A stretch of DNA of 64,000 nt from Sedimenticola selenatireducens DSM 17993 (GTDB lineage Bacteria > Pseudomonadota > Gammaproteobacteria > Chromatiales > Chromatiaceae): assembly GCF_000428045.1 (NCBI RefSeq), contig NZ_ATZE01000014.1, positions 15,751 through 79,750 on the forward strand, in the 5' to 3' direction. The position numbers and the translations under genes were made by a program. Below are positions 16,926 through 24,426 of this stretch, piece by piece. Each line of letters starts with the position of its first letter. Position 1 is the stretch's first letter. Under the pieces are notes generated by a model. It saw only the letters and a list, made by a program, of their open reading frames with translations. It searched no databases and had not been told where the DNA came from.

Positions 16926-17338
16926 CGAACCCTGCATACCGACAGCGTAAAACCGATGACGGGACGGATGGTGTTGTGTCCACGGATAGCGACGCCGGAG
17001 AAGATATATTGATACTGGAGAAGAGTGTCGTGAATGATTCCATCGCCAGCCAGAACCAGGGGCGTCCCCTCCGACGTGATCTCTATCTGTTGTTGCGTCA
17101 CTGGTTGTCGCAGCGTCGCGTTCAGCTGGCGCTGGGCGCGGTGCTGCTGGGATTGGGGGCCTGGTTTAACTGGGAGTGGTTGGTGGCAGCTGGCATGGCC
17201 CCCCTGATCCTCGCGTTTGCACCTTGTGCGGTGATGTGCCTGATGGGCATGTGCATGCACAAGGGCGACGGCAAGGGGGGTTGTCACGGCTCGGGTGACA
17301 AGGACAAATCAGGGCCATCTTCCGGCCAGGATAGCTGA
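16922..17338 (+). CDS. small membrane protein with Cys/Met/His-rich tail
   Basis: A 138-residue protein of unknown function. A polar N-terminus is followed by two hydrophobic segments (VQLALGAVLLGLGAWF and WLVAAGMAPLILAFAPCAVM). The end is rich in Cys, Met, His and Lys (CLMGMCMHKGDGKGGCHGSG), a composition that suggests soft-metal binding. It overlaps ccmI by four bases and so belongs to the maturation operon. A hairpin follows the stop. Confidence 0.7.
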   Translation: MTNPAYRQRKTDDGTDGVVSTDSDAGEDILILEKSVVNDSIASQNQGRPLRRDLYLLLRHWLSQRRVQLALGAVLLGLGAWFNWEWLVAAGMAPLILAFAPCAVMCLMGMCMHKGDGKGGCHGSGDKDKSGPSSGQDS

Positions 17339-17345
17339 GGAAACC

Positions 17346-17366
17346 GCCCGGGGATCTTCCCCGGGC
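17346..17366 (+). terminator. hairpin after the ccm operon
   Basis: An 8-bp perfect GC-rich stem (gcccgggg / ccccgggc) with a 5-base loop lies 8 bases after the stop. The following sequence is pyrimidine-rich but has only a weak T-run (ttattttcc). Confidence 0.6.
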
Positions 17367-17399
17367 ATCCTGCTTCCTTATTTTCCGCTAAGATCCGGT

Positions 17400-17433
17400 A
17401 TCAGCCTGCACTATCTCGATAGTGCAGGCTGAT
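17400..17433 (-). terminator. perfect 15-bp hairpin after ccmG
   Basis: Arms 17400-17414 and 17419-17433 pair perfectly with a 4-base loop, starting 10 bases beyond the reverse-strand ccmG stop. No clear T-run follows on the reverse strand. Together with the hairpin at 17346-17366 it insulates the two convergent transcripts. Confidence 0.55.
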
Positions 17434-17442
17434 AAACCACCA

Positions 17443-17994
17443 TCATTGCGTCAACTCCTTTGCCGGTTCCTGCTCCAGCCGGGTAAGCAGGGGGCGAATT
17501 TTCTGTTCGAGAATCTCGCGATTGATAGGTCCGATCTGCTTGTAACGGATGTTTCCCTGCTTGTCGATGACGAACGTCTCAGGCACACCGTAGACACCCC
17601 AGTTTATGCCACTGAGTCCTGGAAAATCATGGGCAATCTCCACGTAGGGATCACCCAGTTCGGCCAGCCACTCCAGCGCGTCCTCACGCTTGTCCTTGTA
17701 GTTGAAACCATAGAGGGGATACTCGCCTTCACGGGCAAACTCCATCCACAGGGGGTGTTCATCGCGGCAAGCGGTACACCAGCTGGCAAAGACGTTATAG
17801 AGTGAAACCTTGCCGTCGAATATCTCGTTGGTAAAACGTTTCTCCGGGTCGCGTAGCGTTGGCAGATCAAATGTGGGTACGGGTTTGTCGATCAGGGCGG
17901 ATGGAATCTCACGCGGGTTCAGAAACAGCCCTCGTCCGAACAGAATTACCAGTAGCAAGAACAATCCAAGTGGTATCAGATGGCGGTATGTCAC
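17443..17994 (-). CDS. ccmG: thiol:disulfide interchange protein CcmG/DsbE
   Basis: A 183-residue thioredoxin-fold protein anchored by an N-terminal helix (IPLGLFLLLVILFGRGLFL). The active site is ASWCTACRDEHP near residue 75, and the family insertion (INWGVYGVPETFVIDKQG) with cis-Pro GVPET follows. It keeps apocytochrome c cysteines or CcmH reduced for haem attachment. Unusually it is on the opposite strand, convergent with ccmF-H-I, rather than between ccmF and ccmH. Confidence 0.92.
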   Translation of the reverse strand: MTYRHLIPLGLFLLLVILFGRGLFLNPREIPSALIDKPVPTFDLPTLRDPEKRFTNEIFDGKVSLYNVFASWCTACRDEHPLWMEFAREGEYPLYGFNYKDKREDALEWLAELGDPYVEIAHDFPGLSGINWGVYGVPETFVIDKQGNIRYKQIGPINREILEQKIRPLLTRLEQEPAKELTQ

Positions 17995-18077
17995 GGTACA
18001 TCTCCAATAGTCAATTGATTGGCGACAGCTGAACTGTCGCCATTAGGCCCGGTTGCCGGGCGAATAGGGACGGCAAA

Positions 18078-18419
18078 TCAATGGATGATTGGAGGTCGGT
18101 GCGGCGGTCGGTTGAATCGTTGTGATGGGTGGCGATCGGCCGGGGGGAAGAGGGCGCGGGTTGCCACTGTGGCGAGGTGGTTTAACTTCGGTGCGCCGGG
18201 AGTAGAAGCGCAGATCGAGCAGGTTATCCCGCCGGCGCTATGTCCGGGACAGCAGTCAGTGGCGACAGGTGTTATGGATGTTGCTTGCATGCCGGTATCG
18301 ACAGAAGAGAGGACCCCACCTTGGGCGATGGGCGCATGCAGAATGATGACTGCCAGGATAAGCAACATCAATGTCATGTGACGGTACAGACAGATTACAG
18401 AATGGCCGGCGCATGCCAT
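18078..18419 (-). CDS. small secreted Cys/His protein (metal-resistance-like)
   Basis: A 113-residue protein with a signal peptide (HMTLMLLILAVIILHAPIAQ) and a short exported region with Cys pairs: TDCCPGHS and CSICAST. Similar small proteins with CCxxH and CxxC elements sit next to copper and heavy-metal genes (DUF2946/CopL-like), and here it is beside a CusRS-type system. A GGAG site lies 11 bases before the start. The family call is tentative. Confidence 0.5.
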   Translation of the reverse strand: MACAGHSVICLYRHMTLMLLILAVIILHAPIAQGGVLSSVDTGMQATSITPVATDCCPGHSAGGITCSICASTPGAPKLNHLATVATRALFPPADRHPSQRFNRPPHRPPIIH

Positions 18420-18614
18420 GTAATGTTCTTCTCCAGACCCAGATACAGAACAGGTTTTTACGAGGTAGTCTCGCGTGCTTAAGCTGAGACCGTCTGTGGT
18501 GGTAATGGTTCATTCGGACGGCGTCGCGCGGAAGACACAGGCGCACTTTCATGTCTGGGTTGTGCAGGACAGAGCCAGTGTCACACTAATATATCCATAT
18601 TTCTGGATTTGGGG

Positions 18615-20072
18615 TCATGAGTCACCTGCCCGATCCTGCCGTGGCCTTCTCATCGACGCTGGCCGCTTGCGCAGCGCTATCTGGAATCTTGTGCACCCTT
18701 CTGCGGAGGCGACGTCAATCTTTCCCCCATGGGCGGTGACGATCGACTTGACGATGGCGAGCCCCAGCCCGACACCATCACCGCCGCGTTGTCTGGATAG
18801 GTCGATGCGATAGAAGCGGTCAAAGAGTTTCGGGAGATGCTCGGATGGTATTTCCGGGCCGGGGTTTTCGACAACGATACTGTTGTTGCCGGCGGTTGAT
18901 GTATCGAGTTTCACTCGCACGGTTCCACCAACCGGCGTATGGCGGATGGCGTTGGATAAGAGATTGCCCAGCGCACGCCGCAGCATGAGCCGGTCACCCG
19001 AGACCGTAGCGACACCTTCCAGCGTCAGTGCGATCCCGCGCTCTTCCGCCCAGCCATCGTAATATTCAAACAACGCATGCGCTTCATCGGCCAGATTCAC
19101 CTCCTCTATATTCTTGATCTGTGGGTGGTTGTCCGTCTGCGCCAGAAGCAGCATGTCGCCCACCATCTGAGCCATGCGCTCATATTCTTCCATGTTTGAA
19201 TAGAGTATTTCCCGGTACTCGTCGATGGTGCGCGCCCGTGAGAGCGCCACCTGGGTCTGGGTCATCAGGTTGGTGATGGGTGTGCGCAGCTCATGGGCGA
19301 TATCGGAGTTGAGGTCCGAAAGCCGGTGGAACGCCGCGTCCATGCGCTGCAGCATCTCGTTGAAGGAGACAGCAAGCTCCGTGAGTTCATACGGCACGGT
19401 TTCGGGCGGCAAGTGGGTGTTCAATTCATTGGCGCTGATGCGGCGAATCCGGGCGACGATATCGTGTAGCGGTGCATGGCTTTGCCGTACTGCGACCCAT
19501 CCCAAAAGGCTTACAATAGCAACACAACTGGCGATCATGAACCACAAGGTGCGGCGAAAGGCGGCTAGAAAATGCAGGTGTGCTTCGATCGGTGCCGCGA
19601 TCACGAGGGTATAGGGCCCGTTGGCCGCGGGTGCGACTTCGCGCACGAGCTGAATCAATGCAGTGTACGTGTGGTTTGCAACCTGCCACTGGTTCACCAC
19701 CTTACCTTCCGTCTCCCGACCCGCGGCCGTTGCGATGGCGGAGAGATCTGGCCCCGGGCTGGCATACACCGTCTGTCCATCCTTGTTGACTACATACAGT
19801 GAGGCGTTGTGATGGCCCACCAGGATATCGTCAAGGCGTTGTTTGAGTTGTGTGACATCGCCCGGCGTACGGAAGCCGGACAGCATGTCGTGCGCGGCGC
19901 GGGCAATAATTTCAAGTTCGCTGGTATCTTCCGCCGCAAAATGGCGTTCCGTGGATTGACTGATGATCCAACCGAACACGGCAAAGACGATGGCTGCTGT
20001 GACGCCGAACAGCAATGTCAGGCGTAGCGTGAGCGACAGGGGACGGCGCATTCGGCGCATCTGGTCGCTCAA
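18615..20072 (-). CDS. heavy-metal-type sensor histidine kinase
   Basis: A 485-residue kinase with two membrane helices ([18 protein letters not shown] near residue 20 and [16 protein letters not shown] near residue 180) enclosing a periplasmic sensor region, then HAMP, HisKA ([20 protein letters not shown], His near residue 270), and HATPase ([14 protein letters not shown] and [13 protein letters not shown]). This is the CusS/CopS architecture that senses periplasmic copper or silver. It starts with TTG overlapping the regulator stop by TTGA; an ATG four codons later is possible. About 195 bases between it and the next reverse-strand gene hold nothing recognisable. Confidence 0.85.
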   Translation of the reverse strand: MSDQMRRMRRPLSLTLRLTLLFGVTAAIVFAVFGWIISQSTERHFAAEDTSELEIIARAAHDMLSGFRTPGDVTQLKQRLDDILVGHHNASLYVVNKDGQTVYASPGPDLSAIATAAGRETEGKVVNQWQVANHTYTALIQLVREVAPAANGPYTLVIAAPIEAHLHFLAAFRRTLWFMIASCVAIVSLLGWVAVRQSHAPLHDIVARIRRISANELNTHLPPETVPYELTELAVSFNEMLQRMDAAFHRLSDLNSDIAHELRTPITNLMTQTQVALSRARTIDEYREILYSNMEEYERMAQMVGDMLLLAQTDNHPQIKNIEEVNLADEAHALFEYYDGWAEERGIALTLEGVATVSGDRLMLRRALGNLLSNAIRHTPVGGTVRVKLDTSTAGNNSIVVENPGPEIPSEHLPKLFDRFYRIDLSRQRGGDGVGLGLAIVKSIVTAHGGKIDVASAEGCTRFQIALRKRPASMRRPRQDRAGDS

Positions 20073-20752
20073 CCCTCGCCCGAGGTTTCGAGCATGTAGC
20101 CCATACCGCGTACCGTGTGAATGAGTTTGGGTTCAAACGGGTCGTCGATCTTGGAGCGCAGGCGCCGGATGGCGACGTCGATGACGTTGGTATCGCTGTC
20201 GAAGTTCATGTCCCAGACCTGGGAGGCGATCAGGGAGCGGGGCAGCACTTCGTCGTGGTGGCGTATCATGAGCTCCAGCAGTGCGAACTCCTTGGCGGTG
20301 AGCTGGATGCGCTGTCCTGCTCGGGTGACGCGCCGGCGCATCAGGTCAAGTTCTAGGTCGGCCACTCTCAGCATTGTTTCGGTTGCCGGGACGGCGCCGC
20401 GCCGCAACAGGGTGCGCACCCGGGCCAGCAATTCGGCGAAGGCAAAGGGCTTGACGAGATAGTCGTCGGCGCCGAGCTCCAGCCCCTTGACCCGGTCGTC
20501 CACGCTGTCGCGTGCGGTGAGAAACAGCACCGGGACCTTGTTGCCCGCCTCGCGTAGCGCCTGCAAGATCCGCCAGCCGTCAACGTCCGGCAGCAGGACA
20601 TCCAGGATGACCAGATCGTAGGACCCGGTCATGGCGAAGTGGTGTCCATCCAGTCCGTTGCGGGCGAGGTCCACCATTAAGCCGGCCTCAGTGAGTCCTT
20701 GCCTGAGGTACTCGCTGATCTTGGCTTCGTCCTCGACGATCAGTATTTTCAT
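20069..20752 (-). CDS. OmpR-family response regulator (CusR/CopR-like)
   Basis: A 227-residue regulator: receiver domain with phosphoacceptor Asp in [15 protein letters not shown] and Lys in DYLVKPFAF, then a winged-helix DNA-binding domain ([20 protein letters not shown] and [20 protein letters not shown]). It pairs with the adjacent kinase. A perfect dyad at 20879-20902, 127 bases upstream of its start, is a good candidate for its binding site. Confidence 0.88.
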   Translation of the reverse strand: MKILIVEDEAKISEYLRQGLTEAGLMVDLARNGLDGHHFAMTGSYDLVILDVLLPDVDGWRILQALREAGNKVPVLFLTARDSVDDRVKGLELGADDYLVKPFAFAELLARVRTLLRRGAVPATETMLRVADLELDLMRRRVTRAGQRIQLTAKEFALLELMIRHHDEVLPRSLIASQVWDMNFDSDTNVIDVAIRRLRSKIDDPFEPKLIHTVRGMGYMLETSGEG

Positions 20753-21016
20753 ACGTGATCCTCGCTATGTCCGGTGAAATATAAAAAATGTAGCTCCCCG
20801 ATCCTGGTGCCTTGAGTTATGTGGCTTCAGCGATTTGGACATCAGATTACCCCCGACACTCTGTCTGGAAGATGACGTGACCATTACATCATTGTAATGG
20901 TCGCGTCACGCTGGGGACAGGGGTATTTCGTTACTGTGCCATAAGGTGGTCGGGTAGGACAGATTCGCTGCCGATGACACGAGACAATCGGATATGCGAC
21001 CGGAGGATAATCCGAG
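20753..21016. promoter_or_regulatory. intergenic regulatory region of the copper module
   Basis: No gene is seen between the regulator start and the remnant at 21017. It contains the dyad described separately; the rest is unremarkable. Confidence 0.5.
20879..20902. promoter_or_regulatory. CusR/CopR-type operator dyad
   Basis: Arms gaccattaca (20879-20888) and tgtaatggtc (20893-20902) are perfect reverse complements around a 4-base centre. The core ATTACA-N4-TGTAAT resembles sites of copper-responsive OmpR-type regulators. It lies between the divergent regulator and the Met-rich protein gene and could control both. Confidence 0.6.
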
Positions 21017-21146
21017 ATGAAGCGAAGTTTACAACCTTCCCTACATGCATAGCGGGCGCGACATGGAACAGGAATCCCGGCATATGGAGGGCATGTCGCA
21101 TGATGGGTATGACGTCAATGTCGGCCGACCAGCAAGTAGTATCTGA
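21017..21146 (+). pseudogene. possible cupredoxin-like gene remnant
   Basis: A GGAGGA site at 21002-21007 precedes an ATG (MKRSLQPSLHA) that stops after 11 codons. In another frame from 21045 the text reads MHSGRDMEQESRHMEGMSHD then GYDVNVGRPASSI before a stop. The Met/His-rich segment followed by a G-x-P motif resembles the linker before the cupredoxin domain of secreted copper proteins. If right, the gene has lost its cupredoxin fold by frameshift and deletion. Only a short stretch supports this. Confidence 0.35.
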
Positions 21147-21224
21147 TCCACCCGGGCCATGGCCATGTGATGTTGGCCATCCCTATGAGCGAAGTATATC
21201 AATGGTAACTGGAGGTAATTGACA

Positions 21225-21641
21225 ATGAAATACACAACTCTACTGTTCGGTGCGCTTATGGTGGCCAGCATGGCAACATCGGCCGCACAGCATGTTGGCG
21301 GCATGATGAACATGCAGGACCGCATGCAGAATATGGACCGCATGATGGAACAGGCCGGCAAGACCGACGATCAAGGCAAGCACATGGAACTGATGCAGCA
21401 GCACATGAAGGAGATGCGCGAGACCATGGGTCAGATGAACGAGATGATGGGTGGCCGCCAGCAGATGATGCAGCAGATGGGTGGCGGCATGATGGGCGGT
21501 GGCATGATGGGTAAAGCCGGCGAAGGGGCCGGCAAGGGTATGTCGCCTGACATGATGCAGCAACGCATGGATATGATGCAGATGATGATGGATCAGATGA
21601 TGGAGCACCAGCAGGAATACGAGCGTATGCCACATCGTTGA
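21225..21641 (+). CDS. Met-rich periplasmic protein (copper-binding-like)
   Basis: A 138-residue secreted protein with about 25 percent methionine. A signal peptide (TTLLFGALMVASMATSAA) is followed by repeats such as MNMQDRMQNMDRMM, GGGMMGGGMMG and MDMMQMMMDQMMEHQQE. Met clusters of this type bind Cu(I) or Ag(I) in the periplasm. The ATG at 21225 is chosen because GGAGGT lies 8 bases upstream; the TTG two codons earlier is too close. It is downstream of the operator dyad. Confidence 0.75.
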   Translation: MKYTTLLFGALMVASMATSAAQHVGGMMNMQDRMQNMDRMMEQAGKTDDQGKHMELMQQHMKEMRETMGQMNEMMGGRQQMMQQMGGGMMGGGMMGKAGEGAGKGMSPDMMQQRMDMMQMMMDQMMEHQQEYERMPHR

Positions 21642-21710
21642 GTCGAGTCTGTTGGGATGCGGACGGTATGACTGCCGCCCGTGTTCCAGCACATCGCATG
21701 GGTGAACACC

Positions 21711-21971
21711 ATGAGTGAACCTGACCACGTACAGCACAGCCCCCCGCCGACCGGCAGCTTCTGGCGATCCCGGGCCGGGATAGTGCTGATTGTCTTCACC
21801 GTTATTGCAGGCCTGCTGCTGGCTTACGAACACCGGGCCCATCTTTTGATCGGAAACGGACTGCTGTTGGTATTGCTCGCATTCTGTGTCGGCATACATT
21901 TCTTCATGCACGGGGGGCACGGCGGCCGTGGCGGCGGAGACCAAGGCCCGGATGACGGAGACCGCCCGTGA
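21711..21971 (+). CDS. DUF2933-like small membrane protein
   Basis: An 86-residue protein with two transmembrane segments (GIVLIVFTVIAGLLLAY and LLIGNGLLLVLLAFCVGIHF) and a His/Gly tail (FFMHGGHGGRGGG). DUF2933-type proteins are frequent beside copper-resistance genes. The start is at MSEPDHV; an earlier ATG at 21681 is possible. Stop overlaps the next gene (GTGA). Confidence 0.7.
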   Translation: MSEPDHVQHSPPPTGSFWRSRAGIVLIVFTVIAGLLLAYEHRAHLLIGNGLLLVLLAFCVGIHFFMHGGHGGRGGGDQGPDDGDRP

Positions 21972-22615
21972 CCGCCCCCGCTTATGGTCTTTGGATACTG
22001 GTGATCGTCAACTCGGCTATTTTCATCCTGTTCGCCTTCAGCTTTTTCAAACCGCAGACCGAGCGCGACTGGCGATCCTTCGGCGCCTTTTCGGCGTTTC
22101 TGGTGGCCCTGTTCACCGAGATGTACGGCTATCCGCTGACTATCTATTTCCTCTCCGGCTGGCTGCAGAGCCGCTATCCCGAGGTGGACTGGCTGACGCA
22201 TGACGCCGGACACATCCTGGAGATGCTGTTCGGCTCGAAGGCCAATCCACACTTCGGGCCGTTTCATGTCCTGAGCATGGTTTTCATCGGCGGTGGCTTC
22301 TGGCTGCTGGCCGTGGCCTGGCGAGTGCTCTATGCAGCGCAGAAGACCAACAGGCTGGCGGTGAGCGGGCCTTATGCGTGGATACGGCATCCGCAATATG
22401 TCGCCTTCATCCTGATTATGTTCGGCTTTCTCTTGCAGTGGCCGACGATTCTCACGCTGCTCATGTTCCCGGTGCTGGTCTACATGTACGTGTGCCTGGC
22501 CAAACGCGAGGAGGAGGCAGGTAAGGATGTTGGTGGAGCGTATACCCGCTACGCCGCGGTGACGCCGGCGTTTGTCCCACGTCTGACGCAACTGTTGGCG
22601 GGATTGCGTCAGTAA
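21968..22615 (+). CDS. isoprenylcysteine carboxyl methyltransferase-like membrane protein
   Basis: A 215-residue polytopic membrane protein. The C-terminal part has the conserved signature VSGPYAWIRHPQYVAFILIM and a terminal EEEAGKDVGGAYTRYAAVTP region that matches the ICMT/PEMT-like methyltransferase fold (SAM-binding RHPxY). Bacterial members are often in copper or metal clusters but their substrate is unknown. It begins with GTG overlapping the DUF2933-like gene by four bases. Confidence 0.75.
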   Translation: MTAPAYGLWILVIVNSAIFILFAFSFFKPQTERDWRSFGAFSAFLVALFTEMYGYPLTIYFLSGWLQSRYPEVDWLTHDAGHILEMLFGSKANPHFGPFHVLSMVFIGGGFWLLAVAWRVLYAAQKTNRLAVSGPYAWIRHPQYVAFILIMFGFLLQWPTILTLLMFPVLVYMYVCLAKREEEAGKDVGGAYTRYAAVTPAFVPRLTQLLAGLRQ

Positions 22616-22626
22616 AGGAGGTATGT

Positions 22627-22926
22627 ATGGAAGGTTTACTGTGGTTTCTTATTCTCGGCGGACTGTTCTATTTCATGATGCGTTTCGGTTGCGGGGCGCA
22701 CATGGTGCACGGTCACGGTGGACGTGGCGGGCATGCAGGCCACGGCAACGGCGAAGGCGAGCATAGCGATCCCGTCTGCGGCATGACGGTGGCGGCGGAC
22801 CAGGGTTACGGCAAGATGCACCAGGGCATGCTGTACCGTTTTTGCAGCCGCAACTGCCTGGACAAGTTCGAAGCCGATCCCGGCAAGTACCTGAAACCCA
22901 CCGGCGACACGGGAGGTGCGACATGA
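22627..22926 (+). CDS. membrane-anchored YHS-domain protein
   Basis: A 99-residue protein: N-terminal helix (EGLLWFLILGGLFYFMMRFG), a His/Gly linker, then a YHS domain (SDPVCGMTVAADQGYGKMHQ, then FCSRNCLDKFEADPGKY). The cysteines of VCGM and CSRNC form the metal site of the family, which is found in copper and arsenic resistance and in some P-type ATPases. Strong GGAGGT site. The first of three YHS genes in the window. Confidence 0.85.
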   Translation: MEGLLWFLILGGLFYFMMRFGCGAHMVHGHGGRGGHAGHGNGEGEHSDPVCGMTVAADQGYGKMHQGMLYRFCSRNCLDKFEADPGKYLKPTGDTGGAT

Positions 22927-23213
22927 AACCGGGCATCTCCCTGATCGCGGTGGGTCACGCCTCCAGCCTGTTTCTGGCCATCACCTTTGCCTTGTGTGTG
23001 GCGTTTGATCTGCTGTTTCCTGCAAATGCCATGTACCAGACCTGGCAGGGACTGCTGCCGGGTTTCGAGTGGATCAGCTGGCAGAGCTTTTTCCTGGGCC
23101 TGATCGAAAGCTACGGCTATGGCTGGTATTTCACCCTGGTCTGGGTGCCTATTTACAACCTGTTTGCCACGCGCAGTGCTGCCGGGAAACGCCTGCGCCA
23201 GGAGAGAGGATAG
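22923..23213 (+). CDS. DUF5676-like small membrane protein
   Basis: A 96-residue protein with two transmembrane helices (SLFLAITFALCVAFDLLF and SFFLGLIESYGYGWYFTLVW). The conserved Gly-Trp-Tyr pattern and length fit the DUF5676 family. The start at 22923 overlaps the YHS gene stop by four bases. Function unknown; the neighbourhood is copper-related. Confidence 0.7.
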   Translation: MKPGISLIAVGHASSLFLAITFALCVAFDLLFPANAMYQTWQGLLPGFEWISWQSFFLGLIESYGYGWYFTLVWVPIYNLFATRSAAGKRLRQERG

Positions 23214-23215
23214 TT

Positions 23216-24346
23216 GTGACGGAGAACATCCCTGTCGAGATCGCCGGCGCCGGGCCGGCCGGGTTGGCGGCTGCCATTACCCTGGCGCGTGCGGGACGCC
23301 CGGTCATTGTGCATGAGGCACAGCCCGAAGTGGGATGCCGCTTCAAGTGCGACCTGCAGGGACTGGAGAACTGGACCACCCGGCAGGATGCCTTGGTGGT
23401 TTTGCAGGAACTGGGGATCACCACCGACTTCAAGCGACTTCCCTGTCACCATGGTACCGCCTTCGACGCCTGGGGCCAGGCATACGGCATCGACAGCCAC
23501 GAGCCGTTGTTTTACATGGTGGAACGCGGTCACGGCCCGGACACGCTGGATACCGCGTTGTTTCACCAGGCACTTGCGCTGGGTGCAGAGGTGCGCTTCA
23601 ACAGCCGGGTGCAGCACGTGCAGGGACCGGCCATCTTCGACACCGGCCCGAAGGCGGCCGATGCCATCGCCGTTGGATACCACTTCGACACCCGCATGCC
23701 GGATGGTTTCTGGGCGATCTGTGACGATACCCTTGCACCGCAGGGCTATGCCTATTTGCTGGTCATGGGCGGCAAAGGGACGGTGAAGAGCTGCATGTTC
23801 ACCGGCTTCAAGCAAGAGGCGCACTATGTACAGCGCACTGTCGAGGCATTCAAACACCTGGTCGGACTGGAGATGATTGATCCCCGTCCGCACGGCGGGG
23901 TGGGGAATTTCCGCATCCCGCTCACCGCGCGCTCGGGGGCGCATGCGGTGGTGGGTGAACAGGCCGGCTTCCAGGACACCCTGTGGGGATTCGGGATGCG
24001 ATCGGCCGTCATCTCGGGGGTGCTGGCTGCCCGCAGTCTGCTGGAAGGGAGCGACTACGACAGGCTATGGCAGCGGATGCTGGGCGAACTGATGGCAACG
24101 GCGGTGTTGAACCGCGCCCTGTACGGTCTGTTGGGTAACCGTGGTTATCGTTGGCTGCTACGCCACCGGGAAAACCACTCGGACGCACGCGAGCTATTGC
24201 ACCGCTACTACCACCCGTCGTACGTCAAGCGCTTGCTCGCGCCGCTGGCGCGGCGGCGTTTCCAGAGCCAACGCAAGGACGAGAGTTGCAACCACGTCGA
24301 TTGCAGTTGTGTCTGGTGCCGCCATGGCCGCGAATTGCATACATAA
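23216..24346 (+). CDS. FAD-dependent oxidoreductase
   Basis: A 376-residue flavoprotein of the geranylgeranyl-reductase-like class. The dinucleotide-binding motif VEIAGAGPAGLAAAITLARA opens the protein at residue 7, and a second FAD motif (GDxxGF-like) is around VGEQAGFQDTLWGFGMRSA. The C-terminus ends with cysteines (CNHVDCSCVWCRHGRELHT). Start is GTG at 23216 after GGAGAGAGGA, 3 bases behind the previous stop, so the genes are coupled. Substrate unknown. Confidence 0.78.
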   Translation: MTENIPVEIAGAGPAGLAAAITLARAGRPVIVHEAQPEVGCRFKCDLQGLENWTTRQDALVVLQELGITTDFKRLPCHHGTAFDAWGQAYGIDSHEPLFYMVERGHGPDTLDTALFHQALALGAEVRFNSRVQHVQGPAIFDTGPKAADAIAVGYHFDTRMPDGFWAICDDTLAPQGYAYLLVMGGKGTVKSCMFTGFKQEAHYVQRTVEAFKHLVGLEMIDPRPHGGVGNFRIPLTARSGAHAVVGEQAGFQDTLWGFGMRSAVISGVLAARSLLEGSDYDRLWQRMLGELMATAVLNRALYGLLGNRGYRWLLRHRENHSDARELLHRYYHPSYVKRLLAPLARRRFQSQRKDESCNHVDCSCVWCRHGRELHT

Positions 24347-24426
24347 TGTCGTGACCAAGAGCGGACTAAAAGCAGACTTGCTGATCAATACACACAGGCC
24401 CGCAATGTGCGGGTAAGGAGGGCATC

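Noticed and set aside
20974-21222. An 82-residue forward frame upstream of the Met-rich gene
   Set aside because: No ribosome binding site and unlikely composition; the overlapping frame at 21045 is more protein-like.
21240-21944. A 234-residue reverse frame with many His residues
   Set aside because: It is the antisense shadow of the Met-rich gene (ATG codons read as CAT on the other strand).
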